From an uncultured Flavobacteriales bacterium (GTDB lineage: Bacteria; Bacteroidota; Bacteroidia; Flavobacteriales_G; Salibacteraceae): a DNA stretch of 64,000 nt. Positions 19,336-28,153 of this stretch are shown here, piece after piece. Every line of letters starts with the position of its first letter. The stretch's first letter is position 1. The DNA is taken from NCBI GenBank assembly GCA_937899835.1, contig CALCCE010000238.1:38538-102537 (forward strand), read 5' to 3'. A model generated the notes under the pieces. The model was not told the DNA's origin and did not search any database. It worked only from the letters and a program-made list of their open reading frames with translations. The position numbers were made by a program, and so were the translations under genes.

Positions 19336-21312
19336 TTAGGATTTTTCCAAAGCTTCCAGTTTTTCACCGGCTTTCTCCCAACGTTCCATGGTGTGTTCCA
19401 ACTCTTTTTGCAAGTCGGCGTGCTTGTAAATGGCATCCTGACCTTCCGATTTGGCCGAGAAAAAGTCAGGGTCCTGCATCTTCTTCTCCAGGTCACCAAT
19501 TTCTTCCTCCAGCTGGGTAATGCGTTTTTCGCAGTTGTGCATCTCGCGCTTCAGTTGGCGCATGGCTTTTTCGTGCTCTTTGCGCTCTTTGTAGTTGCGT
19601 TTGGTCGCTTTATTGGAAGTGGGCTCCGTTGCTTTTTTAGGCTCCGGCTTCGATTTAGAAGCAGAAGGCTTGGGCTCCGACTCAAATTGGCGAAAGCTTT
19701 CTACTTCGTGATGGTTCAAAAACTCTTTGATGGGCCCCAGGTGCTCTTTGATGCGCTGGTTGCTGAATTCGTAGGTTTTGTTGGTGAGGCCTTGTAGAAA
19801 ATCACGGTCGTGTGAAACCACAATTAAAGTGCCGTTGTAATGGATCAAAGCTTGCTTCAATACCTCTTTGGCGCTAATGTCCAGGTGGTTAGTTGGCTCA
19901 TCGAGAATCAATAAGTTCACCGGATGGAGCAACAACTTGGCCAGTGCCAAACGCGATTTTTCACCCCCGGAAAGCACTTTCACCCGTTTGTCAACGTCCT
20001 CAGGACCAAACAAAAAAGCTCCTAAAAGACCGCGTAGGCGCGCAATGTTGCGCCACTCGCCGGTGGCGATGTTGTCTACCGTTTCAAAAACCGTTTGTTC
20101 GGGGTTGAGGGTGCCTTCCTGGATTTGCGCATAATAGCCCACCTCCACATTGTGGCCGATGGTCAAGGTGCCGTCAAAACCCTCCTTACCAGTGACCATT
20201 TTCACCAAGGTCGATTTGCCTTCACCATTCTTGCCCACAAAAGCCACACGGTCGCCCCGATCAATTTCAAATTCGAGGTTTTTCAGCACCAGATTGGGGC
20301 CATAAGATTTATCCAGTTCGATGGCTCGAAGAACCGTATCGCCAGAACGAGGAGCCGGAGGAAAACGGAATTGAATGGCCTGATTGTCCAACTCGTCAAA
20401 CTCTACCCGCTCCAACTTTTCTAGTTGCTTTATCTTGGATTGTACTTGCTTGGCCTTGGTGTTTTTGGCACGGAAACGTTCGATAAAGCGCTCTTGCTGC
20501 GCAATGTAGCGCTGCTGGTTTTGGTAGGCAGCCATTTGGTTTTGAAAGCGTTCTTCACGCAAATCAAAGTACTTGCTGTAGGGCACCTTGTAATCGTAGC
20601 AGCGGCCAAAAACAATCTCCACCGTTCGGTTGGTGATGTGGTCCAAAAACATGCGGTCGTGCGATACCATCATCAAGGCACCCGGATAGTTTTGAAAAAA
20701 CTCTTCCAGCCAAATAATGGATTCTATATCGAGGTGGTTGGTAGGTTCATCCAACAGCAGAAGCGAAGCCACTTGCAGCAGCAACATGCCCAATCCTACC
20801 CGCATTTGCCAGCCACCACTAAACTCATTGAAGGGCCGGCTGAAGTCGGCCGAAGAAAATCCCAGTCCTTTGAGCACCTTTTCGGCTTCGCTTTCCTGCT
20901 TTCCACTGCCGATCAATTGCAAACTTTCGTGTTTTTCGGTCAATTGCTGAATCAGTTCACTGTAAGCTTCTGATTCATAATCAGTGCGGGTTTCCAACTC
21001 GTGGTTGATGCCTTCAATTTCTTTTTCCAACCGAATACTTTCCTCAAAAACCGTAAGGGTCTCGTCCAGAATGGTTTTGGTGGAGGTTACATTGATTTCC
21101 TGTGGCAGGTAGCCGATCGTTTTGCCATCCTGAATGGATACAGCGCCCGTATCGGGTTTCCGGTTGCCAATGATCACGTGCATCAGGGTCGATTTTCCCA
21201 CTCCGTTTTTACCCACCAAACCGATACGGTCTTTGGGGTTGATCACAAAAGACAGGTCTTTGAAAAGTTCGCGACCTCCGAAATTGATGCTGATGGCGTC
21301 TAAAGATATCAT
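19336..21312 (-). CDS. ABC-F family ATPase
   Basis: A 658-residue soluble protein with two ABC domains and no membrane segments. The first has Walker A GKNGVGKST, signature FSGGWQMRV and Walker B LLLLDEPTNHLD; the second has GKNGEGKST, LSGGEKSR and LLILDEPTNHLD. Between them is the charged ABC-F linker, and a C-terminal coiled coil (about 540-655, ERKEHEKAMRQLKREMHNCEKR region) resembles Uup. ABC-F proteins act on ribosomes or on DNA-linked processes. The frame is open upstream to 21408, but the family start MISLDAISINFGG is at 21312, ten bases after a -7 box. Confidence 0.95.
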   Translation of the reverse strand: MISLDAISINFGGRELFKDLSFVINPKDRIGLVGKNGVGKSTLMHVIIGNRKPDTGAVSIQDGKTIGYLPQEINVTSTKTILDETLTVFEESIRLEKEIEGINHELETRTDYESEAYSELIQQLTEKHESLQLIGSGKQESEAEKVLKGLGFSSADFSRPFNEFSGGWQMRVGLGMLLLQVASLLLLDEPTNHLDIESIIWLEEFFQNYPGALMMVSHDRMFLDHITNRTVEIVFGRCYDYKVPYSKYFDLREERFQNQMAAYQNQQRYIAQQERFIERFRAKNTKAKQVQSKIKQLEKLERVEFDELDNQAIQFRFPPAPRSGDTVLRAIELDKSYGPNLVLKNLEFEIDRGDRVAFVGKNGEGKSTLVKMVTGKEGFDGTLTIGHNVEVGYYAQIQEGTLNPEQTVFETVDNIATGEWRNIARLRGLLGAFLFGPEDVDKRVKVLSGGEKSRLALAKLLLHPVNLLILDEPTNHLDISAKEVLKQALIHYNGTLIVVSHDRDFLQGLTNKTYEFSNQRIKEHLGPIKEFLNHHEVESFRQFESEPKPSASKSKPEPKKATEPTSNKATKRNYKERKEHEKAMRQLKREMHNCEKRITQLEEEIGDLEKKMQDPDFFSAKSEGQDAIYKHADLQKELEHTMERWEKAGEKLEALEKS

Positions 21313-21322
21313 GGCAAGACGC

Positions 21323-21330
21323 CAAAAATA
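21323..21330 (-). promoter_or_regulatory. Predicted -7 box of the ABC-F gene
   Basis: On the minus strand the sequence reads TATTTTTG, an exact TAnnTTTG match, ten bases before the ATG. Confidence 0.4.
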
Positions 21331-21475
21331 AAGTAAACCGCTTGATGAACAAGGTTTCACTCCAAGAGAAAGCACCAAGAATGGCTCCTCGAACCCATGT
21401 TCTACCAAAGAATGGAGGATGTAAGAATTGAAGGATTCTAATCAGTTTAATCCCGGCCAAAGCAGGGAGGAAAAC

Positions 21476-21483
21476 TATCTTTG
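21476..21483 (+). promoter_or_regulatory. Predicted -7 box of the secreted endonuclease gene
   Basis: TATCTTTG is an exact TAnnTTTG match. The ATG follows after only four bases (CTCC), which predicts a leaderless message. Confidence 0.55.
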
Positions 21484-21487
21484 CTCC

Positions 21488-23125
21488 ATGAAAAGACTTG
21501 CCCCCCTTTTAAGCCTTTTTTTCGTTGGTCTCGTTGGAATGGCGCAAAACCTCAGTGTAGATGTGGCCACCATCAACTACGGTACGGTTTTCGAAAACTT
21601 GCCCGACAGTGTACAGGTAACTGTAACGAACACTGCTGATCAAAGCATAGAGGTAACCGACTTGAAGTTTTTCGAAACCTATGGTCAATTCCCGTTCACG
21701 ACAACACAAGGAAATTTTACGCTCAGCACCGGCCAAAGCCAATCGTTTTGGGTCAAGTTCACACCCGACCACAACGTTATACACAACTCCGAAATGGTTA
21801 TCGTTACCCGTAAGTCGGGAGCTTTTTCGGTAGATCTGCAAGGCACAGGACGGTATCAATCCAGCTATTATGCGCCCACCAACGACCTGGAAGAAGAGGC
21901 CCTGAAATCGGCACTAAAGACCTTGTTGGCCAACAATTACAACAGCTTGGGCTACAATTCGGCCCGTGACGAGATGTACATGGTGATCGACAACAAACGG
22001 GTGAACGGTCAGGGTACTGCTCAAAATCAATTTGAATCAGTTTACATTGGCGCTACCCTCAATGGATACGTTAGCCGGAGCAATGCCCAAAATCAAGGCT
22101 ACAATACCGAACATACGTTTCCGCAAGGCTTTTTCAGTTCAAATGAACCAGAACGGTCCGACATTCATCACCTGTTCATCACCAATGGGGTGGCCAACTC
22201 TACCCGTGGCAACGATCCGTTTGGCATTGTGACTACTCCTGGTTGGAGTCAGGGAGGTTCTAAGCAGGGAGGCGGCACTTTTGAGCCCCGCGATGCTCAA
22301 AAGGGGCCTTCGGCACGCGCCATGATGTATTTTGTGACCCGCTATCAGGATTACGCCAACCACTTTGCGCCTCAGGAAAACATCTTACGGCAGTGGCACG
22401 CTGATTTTCCACCCAACGATATTCAGCGCCAGCGCAACGAGGATATTTTCGCCGTGCAAAACAACCGCAACCCCTACATTGACTATCCACAGTTGGTAGA
22501 CCGTATTACCAATTTGGTGAGCAACTCAGTGGCTCCACAAGCCTTGAGCTTCTACTTAGCGAGTGACACCGTGCATTTCAACACTTTAGCCATAGGCGAT
22601 ACCGGCTATTTCGATCTGGTATTGGTCAATAATGGCAATCAAGACCTTGTCTTGAGCAACTTTGCTGCTACACTCACTTTAGATCAAAACTTATTCGGCT
22701 TACCAGCAAGCCCGTTGACATTGGTTCCCGGTGAAGACTTGACCCTCAACCTTAAATTTGTGGCGACCAGTAGCAGTGCGCTCAACACGGTTTTGATGTT
22801 CAACCACAACCTGCCGAATTCTCCTGGCGTTTCTTCGGTACCCTTGGTGGGCGATGTGGTAGTGAATGTCAATGATTGGGTATTGGCACAACCGGGTATT
22901 GAAGCTTTTCCGGTTCCTGCTTCTGAGTTGCTTCATTTGAAAAGCACCAAAGCCATTGGTAGGGTGGTAGTAGCCGACCTTTCTGGCAAGGTGTGGATGC
23001 AAGAGCGTGTGCCAGGCACTACCACGCAACTCGATTTGTCTTCCTTGGCCAGTGGCGTTTATTTCTTGCAGTTTGTCGACCATGCTGCGCAAAAGCCACA
23101 ACGCATTGTGGTAAGCCGTCAATAG
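21488..23125 (+). CDS. Secreted EndA/NucM-type endonuclease I with T9SS sorting domain
   Basis: A 545-residue exported protein. Signal peptide about 1-20 (LLSLFFVGLVGMAQ). An Ig-like HYDIN/ASPM-type domain follows (about 22-125; YGTVFENLPDSVQVTVTNTADQ). The nuclease domain (about 135-350) has YNTEHTFPQGFF with the predicted catalytic His, and RSDIHHLFITNGVANSTRGN with the metal-binding part, as in endonuclease I. A second Ig-like domain (about 365-455) and a T9SS type A sorting domain end the protein. Role: probably extracellular degradation of DNA for nutrients. The start at 21488 gives the signal peptide; an upstream in-frame start at 21428 is unlikely. Confidence 0.9.
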   Translation: MKRLAPLLSLFFVGLVGMAQNLSVDVATINYGTVFENLPDSVQVTVTNTADQSIEVTDLKFFETYGQFPFTTTQGNFTLSTGQSQSFWVKFTPDHNVIHNSEMVIVTRKSGAFSVDLQGTGRYQSSYYAPTNDLEEEALKSALKTLLANNYNSLGYNSARDEMYMVIDNKRVNGQGTAQNQFESVYIGATLNGYVSRSNAQNQGYNTEHTFPQGFFSSNEPERSDIHHLFITNGVANSTRGNDPFGIVTTPGWSQGGSKQGGGTFEPRDAQKGPSARAMMYFVTRYQDYANHFAPQENILRQWHADFPPNDIQRQRNEDIFAVQNNRNPYIDYPQLVDRITNLVSNSVAPQALSFYLASDTVHFNTLAIGDTGYFDLVLVNNGNQDLVLSNFAATLTLDQNLFGLPASPLTLVPGEDLTLNLKFVATSSSALNTVLMFNHNLPNSPGVSSVPLVGDVVVNVNDWVLAQPGIEAFPVPASELLHLKSTKAIGRVVVADLSGKVWMQERVPGTTTQLDLSSLASGVYFLQFVDHAAQKPQRIVVSRQ

Positions 23126-23149
23126 TGATTTTACTGTTTTTAGAAGAAA

Positions 23150-23173
23150 CGGGTTTGCCCGTTCACAAACCCG
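23150..23173. terminator. Hairpin after the endonuclease gene
   Basis: Perfect 8-bp stem CGGGTTTG/CAAACCCG with an 8-base loop, 25 bases after the stop. No T-run follows, so it may be a 3'-end stabilising hairpin rather than an intrinsic terminator. Confidence 0.35.
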
Positions 23174-23275
23174 GAGTGGCCGCTGGCAGTTCTAACTGTC
23201 CGCTGGTAAAATGGGACTGAATACTTGGCTTTTTTTTACGTTTTTACCTTGTTGTAAGAACCCACAAGTCAAGAT

Positions 23276-25645
23276 ATGAAGTTGCAAGAACCCCAAGCAA
23301 GTGCTTCTAAAACTACTGAAGCCAATGAAGCAGAAGCGCCAACGAATCAAGATTTCATAGTAGAAACCTCCGAGCGTGTTGGTAGTATTCATATATCTGC
23401 CAATATGTTGGAACCCGGCACTACGCTTCAGGTCTCTGATCCTGATACCGGTGTTGTATTTTTTGACTCTGATCAGGATGCCGTGGACCCATTTATTGGT
23501 TTGGAGGTTCCCTTCGAAATTGGAGAAACGCAGCAATTAAAGGTTTCTGCCGAAGGCGGTTTATTGTCATCGGAAGTACTGGCCCGGTTTCGAACCGAAA
23601 TGCGAAAAACCGGCTGGGTGGTAGACCCCTGGCGCAGAAAACGTGACTTGTCGGCTTTAATTGCGCTCACGCAATTGAGGGCAGATTTTCGTGGCGCAAC
23701 GCTGGCCAACTTTGGATCAACCGTCGGGTGTGATACGGTGCCTGACGGGGTAGCTTATGAGTTTTTATTCGAGGCTCCGGGTGGTTTTGCCACGACTACA
23801 CAAACCACCAGTTTAGCGGGTGACACGAGTCTCGATTATGTATTGGATTTGATTCCCAATGAGCAGTATTCGGTGCGGGTGAAAGCAAAGGTAGGCGATC
23901 ATTGGGGCAATTATGGCCCAGCTTATACCATTACCACACCCAATTTGGCCAACACTACCTGGCTGCGCGATGATTTTCGAAACCAGGAGGTAGGCATGCG
24001 ACTAAATATGTACGCTAATGGGGTTTCCGGAGTTTCTCAGTACCGCTGGAAAGTGCTTCGGATAGAAGACGGTTTCGAAGAAATTATTAACCGATCCAAT
24101 ACTCAGTTTGCCCCGAATTTCCTCGTCAATGAGCGCTATAGCACTACTTACTACTTGAGGGCTTCCGTCAATCTCGGAGGAAGTTGGACCGATTATGGTC
24201 CGGCACGGATGTACCGGACTGAGCCCTTCCCTGATTCGTTTTTGGTGGATGCCTATGTGGGCTATCACGAGGATCAAAACGGATATATTTACCGCAACAA
24301 CGTCACATCAGTTACCTCTTCTCGTTGGGAGTTTGTGGCTACCGATGGCACCTTTACCAAGGTGCATCAATACAACAGTGGTTCTACGAGGCTGCACAAA
24401 GCATGGCCAAGATTACCTTTCGACAAAACCTATACCGTTAGGATTCAAGCCTTAGTGGGTGGGGTTTGGGGGCCGTTTGGATCTCCACGCACTATTACTT
24501 ACGGACCGATTCCTAAAACCACCATTTGGGATCAATACGTTGGTTTGCTTCCCGACCAGGGGGTGTATATAAACGCTTATAATGTTCCAGGTACAGCAGA
24601 TTATGAGTGGCTTTTTGAGGCCACGGATGGTTCGCATACGGTATCGCGTGAGCGCAACTCTACCTCCTACAATTTTTCACCGGGTTGGATGCGGTTGCAC
24701 ATGGGGAAAACCTATGATGTACGAATTAGGGTGCAAGATAATAGTCTTGCTTGGGGTGAGTGGGGAGACCCCAGACAGATAACCATTGGCGTAGTCACTA
24801 CCGAACTTGACGCCAGGTGGACCACCAGTGGTGACGGCTTGACACGTCAAAGTACCTACGTTACTTGTCGTTATGTAGCCGGAGCAACCAACTATTTTTG
24901 GCAATTCGATGCAACCGACAACAGTCACACTGCAAGTCGATTGCGCAATGCAGCAAGCTATAACTTTTCTCCTTCCTGGCTTAGACTGCACTATGGGAAA
25001 ACCTACGATGTGCGTGTAAAAATTGAAAACGCAGGTGTTCTGGGCGACTTTGGCCCCACCCAACAGATTTATATTCCGTTTGAATATGCCAAGTTGAGAG
25101 ATTCGCATGCTGGCTTACAACCCAACCAAAGCAGGTACATCTCCGCTGATCCGGCTTACGGAACCGAAAACAATGAATGGCGGTTTACCGCGCATGATGG
25201 CACACACACTGTTGATAGATTGCGGAACAGCACTTCGCAAAACTTTTCTATAAGTTGGCTCAGACTCCATTATGGTAAGACCTATGATGTTGAGATACGC
25301 GTATTCAACGGTGGAGTGTGGCACGATTGGGGCCCCAAAGTGGAAATCATTGTTCCTTTTGAGTACGCTGAATTGCGTGCCGATTTGGTGGGCATCACTA
25401 TTCCGACAACCGGTGCTTATCTCTATTCTCAACCCATCTCTTCGGTAGATGCTTCTGAATGGGAGATTTCTTCCACCGATGGTACCCATACATGGACCTA
25501 TACCCGAAACTATCACATTGTTTACATCCATACCGGCAATAATCTGCTTCCGGGGAAGACCTACAATGTGCGGATCAAGGTGCTGAATGGTGGTGCATGG
25601 GGCGATTGGGGGCCTGTACGGCAACTGGACGTTGCTCCGGCCTAA
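23276..25645 (+). CDS. Seven-module FN3-like repeat protein without signal peptide (first twin)
   Basis: A 789-residue protein with a polar N-terminus (MKLQEPQASASKTTEANEAE), no signal peptide and no T9SS tail. An N-terminal domain (about 30-130, GSIHISANM..., VVFFDSDQDAVDPFIGLEVPF) is followed by seven modules of about 94 residues, each ending in a strand pattern like GKTYDVRVKI...G..GDFGP. Conserved module marks are a central Trp (EWRF, YEWLF), TDGSHT-like turns and SWLRLHYGKTYDV. Similar modules occur in the T9SS protein at 57964-61347, so they are probably adhesive or structural Ig-like folds. The next gene is a 790-residue paralogue and the one after an eCIS-type ATPase. Function unknown; a non-Sec-exported or injection-system-linked protein is my inference. 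Confidence 0.85.
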   Translation: MKLQEPQASASKTTEANEAEAPTNQDFIVETSERVGSIHISANMLEPGTTLQVSDPDTGVVFFDSDQDAVDPFIGLEVPFEIGETQQLKVSAEGGLLSSEVLARFRTEMRKTGWVVDPWRRKRDLSALIALTQLRADFRGATLANFGSTVGCDTVPDGVAYEFLFEAPGGFATTTQTTSLAGDTSLDYVLDLIPNEQYSVRVKAKVGDHWGNYGPAYTITTPNLANTTWLRDDFRNQEVGMRLNMYANGVSGVSQYRWKVLRIEDGFEEIINRSNTQFAPNFLVNERYSTTYYLRASVNLGGSWTDYGPARMYRTEPFPDSFLVDAYVGYHEDQNGYIYRNNVTSVTSSRWEFVATDGTFTKVHQYNSGSTRLHKAWPRLPFDKTYTVRIQALVGGVWGPFGSPRTITYGPIPKTTIWDQYVGLLPDQGVYINAYNVPGTADYEWLFEATDGSHTVSRERNSTSYNFSPGWMRLHMGKTYDVRIRVQDNSLAWGEWGDPRQITIGVVTTELDARWTTSGDGLTRQSTYVTCRYVAGATNYFWQFDATDNSHTASRLRNAASYNFSPSWLRLHYGKTYDVRVKIENAGVLGDFGPTQQIYIPFEYAKLRDSHAGLQPNQSRYISADPAYGTENNEWRFTAHDGTHTVDRLRNSTSQNFSISWLRLHYGKTYDVEIRVFNGGVWHDWGPKVEIIVPFEYAELRADLVGITIPTTGAYLYSQPISSVDASEWEISSTDGTHTWTYTRNYHIVYIHTGNNLLPGKTYNVRIKVLNGGAWGDWGPVRQLDVAPA

Positions 25646-25770
25646 AGAAATTTCCCGTTCCTAAACCCAAAAAGGTCGTTGGTGCTCAAAGATTGCCGGT
25701 GGTCAAATCTGACTTTTATGGTATTCGGATTTGTGTTTACTTGTAAGGTGCCAAAATTTCAAGTGATCCT

Positions 25771-28143
25771 ATGCAATTTGAAACTCACCCCGAAACTACT
25801 CCCCAAACCAACCGAGATACCGATTTAGAAACAACACCTACCGCCAACGAGTCGATAGTGATGGAGGCACCGGAGCGTACCGGTAGTATCCATGTTTCCG
25901 CTACTATGGTAGCCGCTTCAGAACAGTTGCGCATTGCAGATGAAGACAGTGGTGAAGTGTTTTTTGATGCGAAAACCGATGTGGTTGACCCTTTTCTTGG
26001 CCTTGAAGTTCCTTATGCGCTTACAGAAAGCCAACAATTGCGACTTTCGGTAGAAAGTAACGTAGCCGCTACCCGCGTATTGACCCAATTGAGAAGCGAT
26101 CTTCAACAAAGAGGGTGGGTAGTTGATCATTGGCGCTGGAAGCGAGATCTTGCTGCTTTAGTGGCCCTTACGCAGCTTCGAGCAGATTTTCGAGGAACAA
26201 CCCTGGCCGATTTTGGGACGAACATTGCGTGCGATACCGTTACCGATGCTACCGCTTACGAGTTTCTGGTCGAAGGCCCCGGCGGCTTTGCCACTACTGC
26301 ACAAACCACCAGCATAATTGGAGAACTAAGCCTCAACTACCTGATCGACTTGATGCCCGAAGAAACCTATTCGGTTCGGGTAAAGGCGCAGGTAAACGGC
26401 CAGTGGGGCAATTATGGCCCTTCTCACGTGGTAACTACCCCGAATCCGCCTAATGTTACGTGGCTGTCTGATGCTTATCGCAATCAAGAGTGGGAGATGA
26501 ACCGTGCTAAGTATGCCTACACTGTTGGAGGTGCTACGGACTACCGCTGGCAAACCATTCGTATGGCTGATGATTCCATAGACATCTACACTCGAGGAGG
26601 CAGTAATCATGGTTTTACCGCATGGTTAATGAGTCATGAGCAGTATGGTGAAACTTATTTGTTGCGTGTGTCGGTCCTGGTAGGTGGAACCTGGTCAGAA
26701 TTTGGCCCGGCAAGAATGTTTTTCATTGAACCTTTGCCAGATGCCTACCTTAGGGATCAGGACGTGGGTTACCATCCGAACCAATCAGGTAATTTCTACC
26801 GCAACTCCATTACCTCAGTGGAGGTTTCCAATTGGGAATTTACCGCTACTGATGGCTCCTTTCAAACCGTTTACTTCCGAAATCACTGGTCTACTTCCAT
26901 AGGTAAAACCTGGCCCAAGTTGCCTTTTGGTAAAACTTATGAGGTACGCATCCAGGTGCGGGTAGATGGTGTTTGGGGCTCCTATGGTCCGGTTCGGGAA
27001 ATTACGATAGCACCCCTGCAACCTCCTGAATTAGACGATACTTATGCTACTACCATCACCAATATGGGGTTATACCTGTATGCTGTTTATAACCCTGGGA
27101 TAACGAATTATGAGTGGAACTTTGAGGCAACTGATGGCTCTCATTCGGTGTATCGGCTACGCAACCACTACTCTAACAACATGCCCTTGGGATGGCTCAG
27201 GTTGCACATGGGTAAAACCTACGATGTTCGGGTACGAGCAGAAGGGCCAGGTGGCTACTGGAGTGATTGGGGAGTGACCAAACAATTGACCATTGCGGTG
27301 GTCACCACCAAACTTAGCGATGCTTACACCGGTTTGGTGTCTGGTGCTGGTATTTATGCTTACTGTGATTACCTGGCCAATGCAACGGATCACATTTGGG
27401 AATTTGCTTCTACCGATGGTATACACAACGTTACCCGGCAACGCAACCATTACTCCAACAACCTACCATTATCGTGGGTGAAGTTGCATTACAACAAAAC
27501 CTATGATGTGCGAGTAAAAGTAGAAACTGGCGATGTTTTCGGAGATTATGGTCCGGTTAGGCAGTTGACTTATCCAGAAGAAATCCCGCGCCTAAGAGCT
27601 TCATCTGCTGGGTTAATTCCCCATCAAGGCACTTATTTTTATACCGATCCGCTTTATGCCAACAGCAATTCCGAATGGCGGGTTACAGCTATTGATGGCA
27701 CCCATACCAATTCCAGGTTGAGAAACCATTACAGTACCAACATGCCAGCCAGCTGGCTTGGTCTCCATTACGGTAAAACCTATGACCTTGATATTCGAAT
27801 AGAAAATGGGGGTATTTGGTTTCCCTGGGGGCCGAAGGTGCAAATAACCGTTCCAGTAGAGCTTGCGCGTCTCAGGGCTAACCAAGTAGGTATCACCGTG
27901 CCAGCTGTTGGAACCTATTTTTACGCCGACCCAATTTGGGGGGTCGAAAAATCGGAGTGGGAATTTTCTGCCACCGACGGTTCGCACACCTGGACCTACT
28001 ATCGAAACCACGCTACAACTTATGCGCACAGTGGTAACAACTTGCTCCCTGGCAAAACCTATAACCTGAGGATTCGGGTGATGAATGCGGGCATTTGGGG
28101 AGACTGGGGCGAAGTGAGACAATTCAATACTGCACCCGCTTAA
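25771..28143 (+). CDS. Seven-module FN3-like repeat protein without signal peptide (second twin)
   Basis: A 790-residue paralogue of the preceding gene with the same architecture: polar N-terminus, N-terminal domain (GSIHVSATM..., VFFDAKTDVVDPFLGLEVPY), the shared RDLAALVALTQLRADFRG junction at about residue 130, then seven ~94-residue modules ending NAGIWGDWGEVRQ. The twins align end to end without obvious gaps, so the pair arose by whole-gene duplication and has diverged; the N-terminal domain, junction and first module are the most alike. No signal peptide, no T9SS tail. It is followed after ten bases by the AAA+ ATPase gene, which suggests one transcript. No function can be assigned from a known family. 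Confidence 0.85.
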   Translation: MQFETHPETTPQTNRDTDLETTPTANESIVMEAPERTGSIHVSATMVAASEQLRIADEDSGEVFFDAKTDVVDPFLGLEVPYALTESQQLRLSVESNVAATRVLTQLRSDLQQRGWVVDHWRWKRDLAALVALTQLRADFRGTTLADFGTNIACDTVTDATAYEFLVEGPGGFATTAQTTSIIGELSLNYLIDLMPEETYSVRVKAQVNGQWGNYGPSHVVTTPNPPNVTWLSDAYRNQEWEMNRAKYAYTVGGATDYRWQTIRMADDSIDIYTRGGSNHGFTAWLMSHEQYGETYLLRVSVLVGGTWSEFGPARMFFIEPLPDAYLRDQDVGYHPNQSGNFYRNSITSVEVSNWEFTATDGSFQTVYFRNHWSTSIGKTWPKLPFGKTYEVRIQVRVDGVWGSYGPVREITIAPLQPPELDDTYATTITNMGLYLYAVYNPGITNYEWNFEATDGSHSVYRLRNHYSNNMPLGWLRLHMGKTYDVRVRAEGPGGYWSDWGVTKQLTIAVVTTKLSDAYTGLVSGAGIYAYCDYLANATDHIWEFASTDGIHNVTRQRNHYSNNLPLSWVKLHYNKTYDVRVKVETGDVFGDYGPVRQLTYPEEIPRLRASSAGLIPHQGTYFYTDPLYANSNSEWRVTAIDGTHTNSRLRNHYSTNMPASWLGLHYGKTYDLDIRIENGGIWFPWGPKVQITVPVELARLRANQVGITVPAVGTYFYADPIWGVEKSEWEFSATDGSHTWTYYRNHATTYAHSGNNLLPGKTYNLRIRVMNAGIWGDWGEVRQFNTAPA

Positions 28144-28153
28144 TTTTTTTGCC

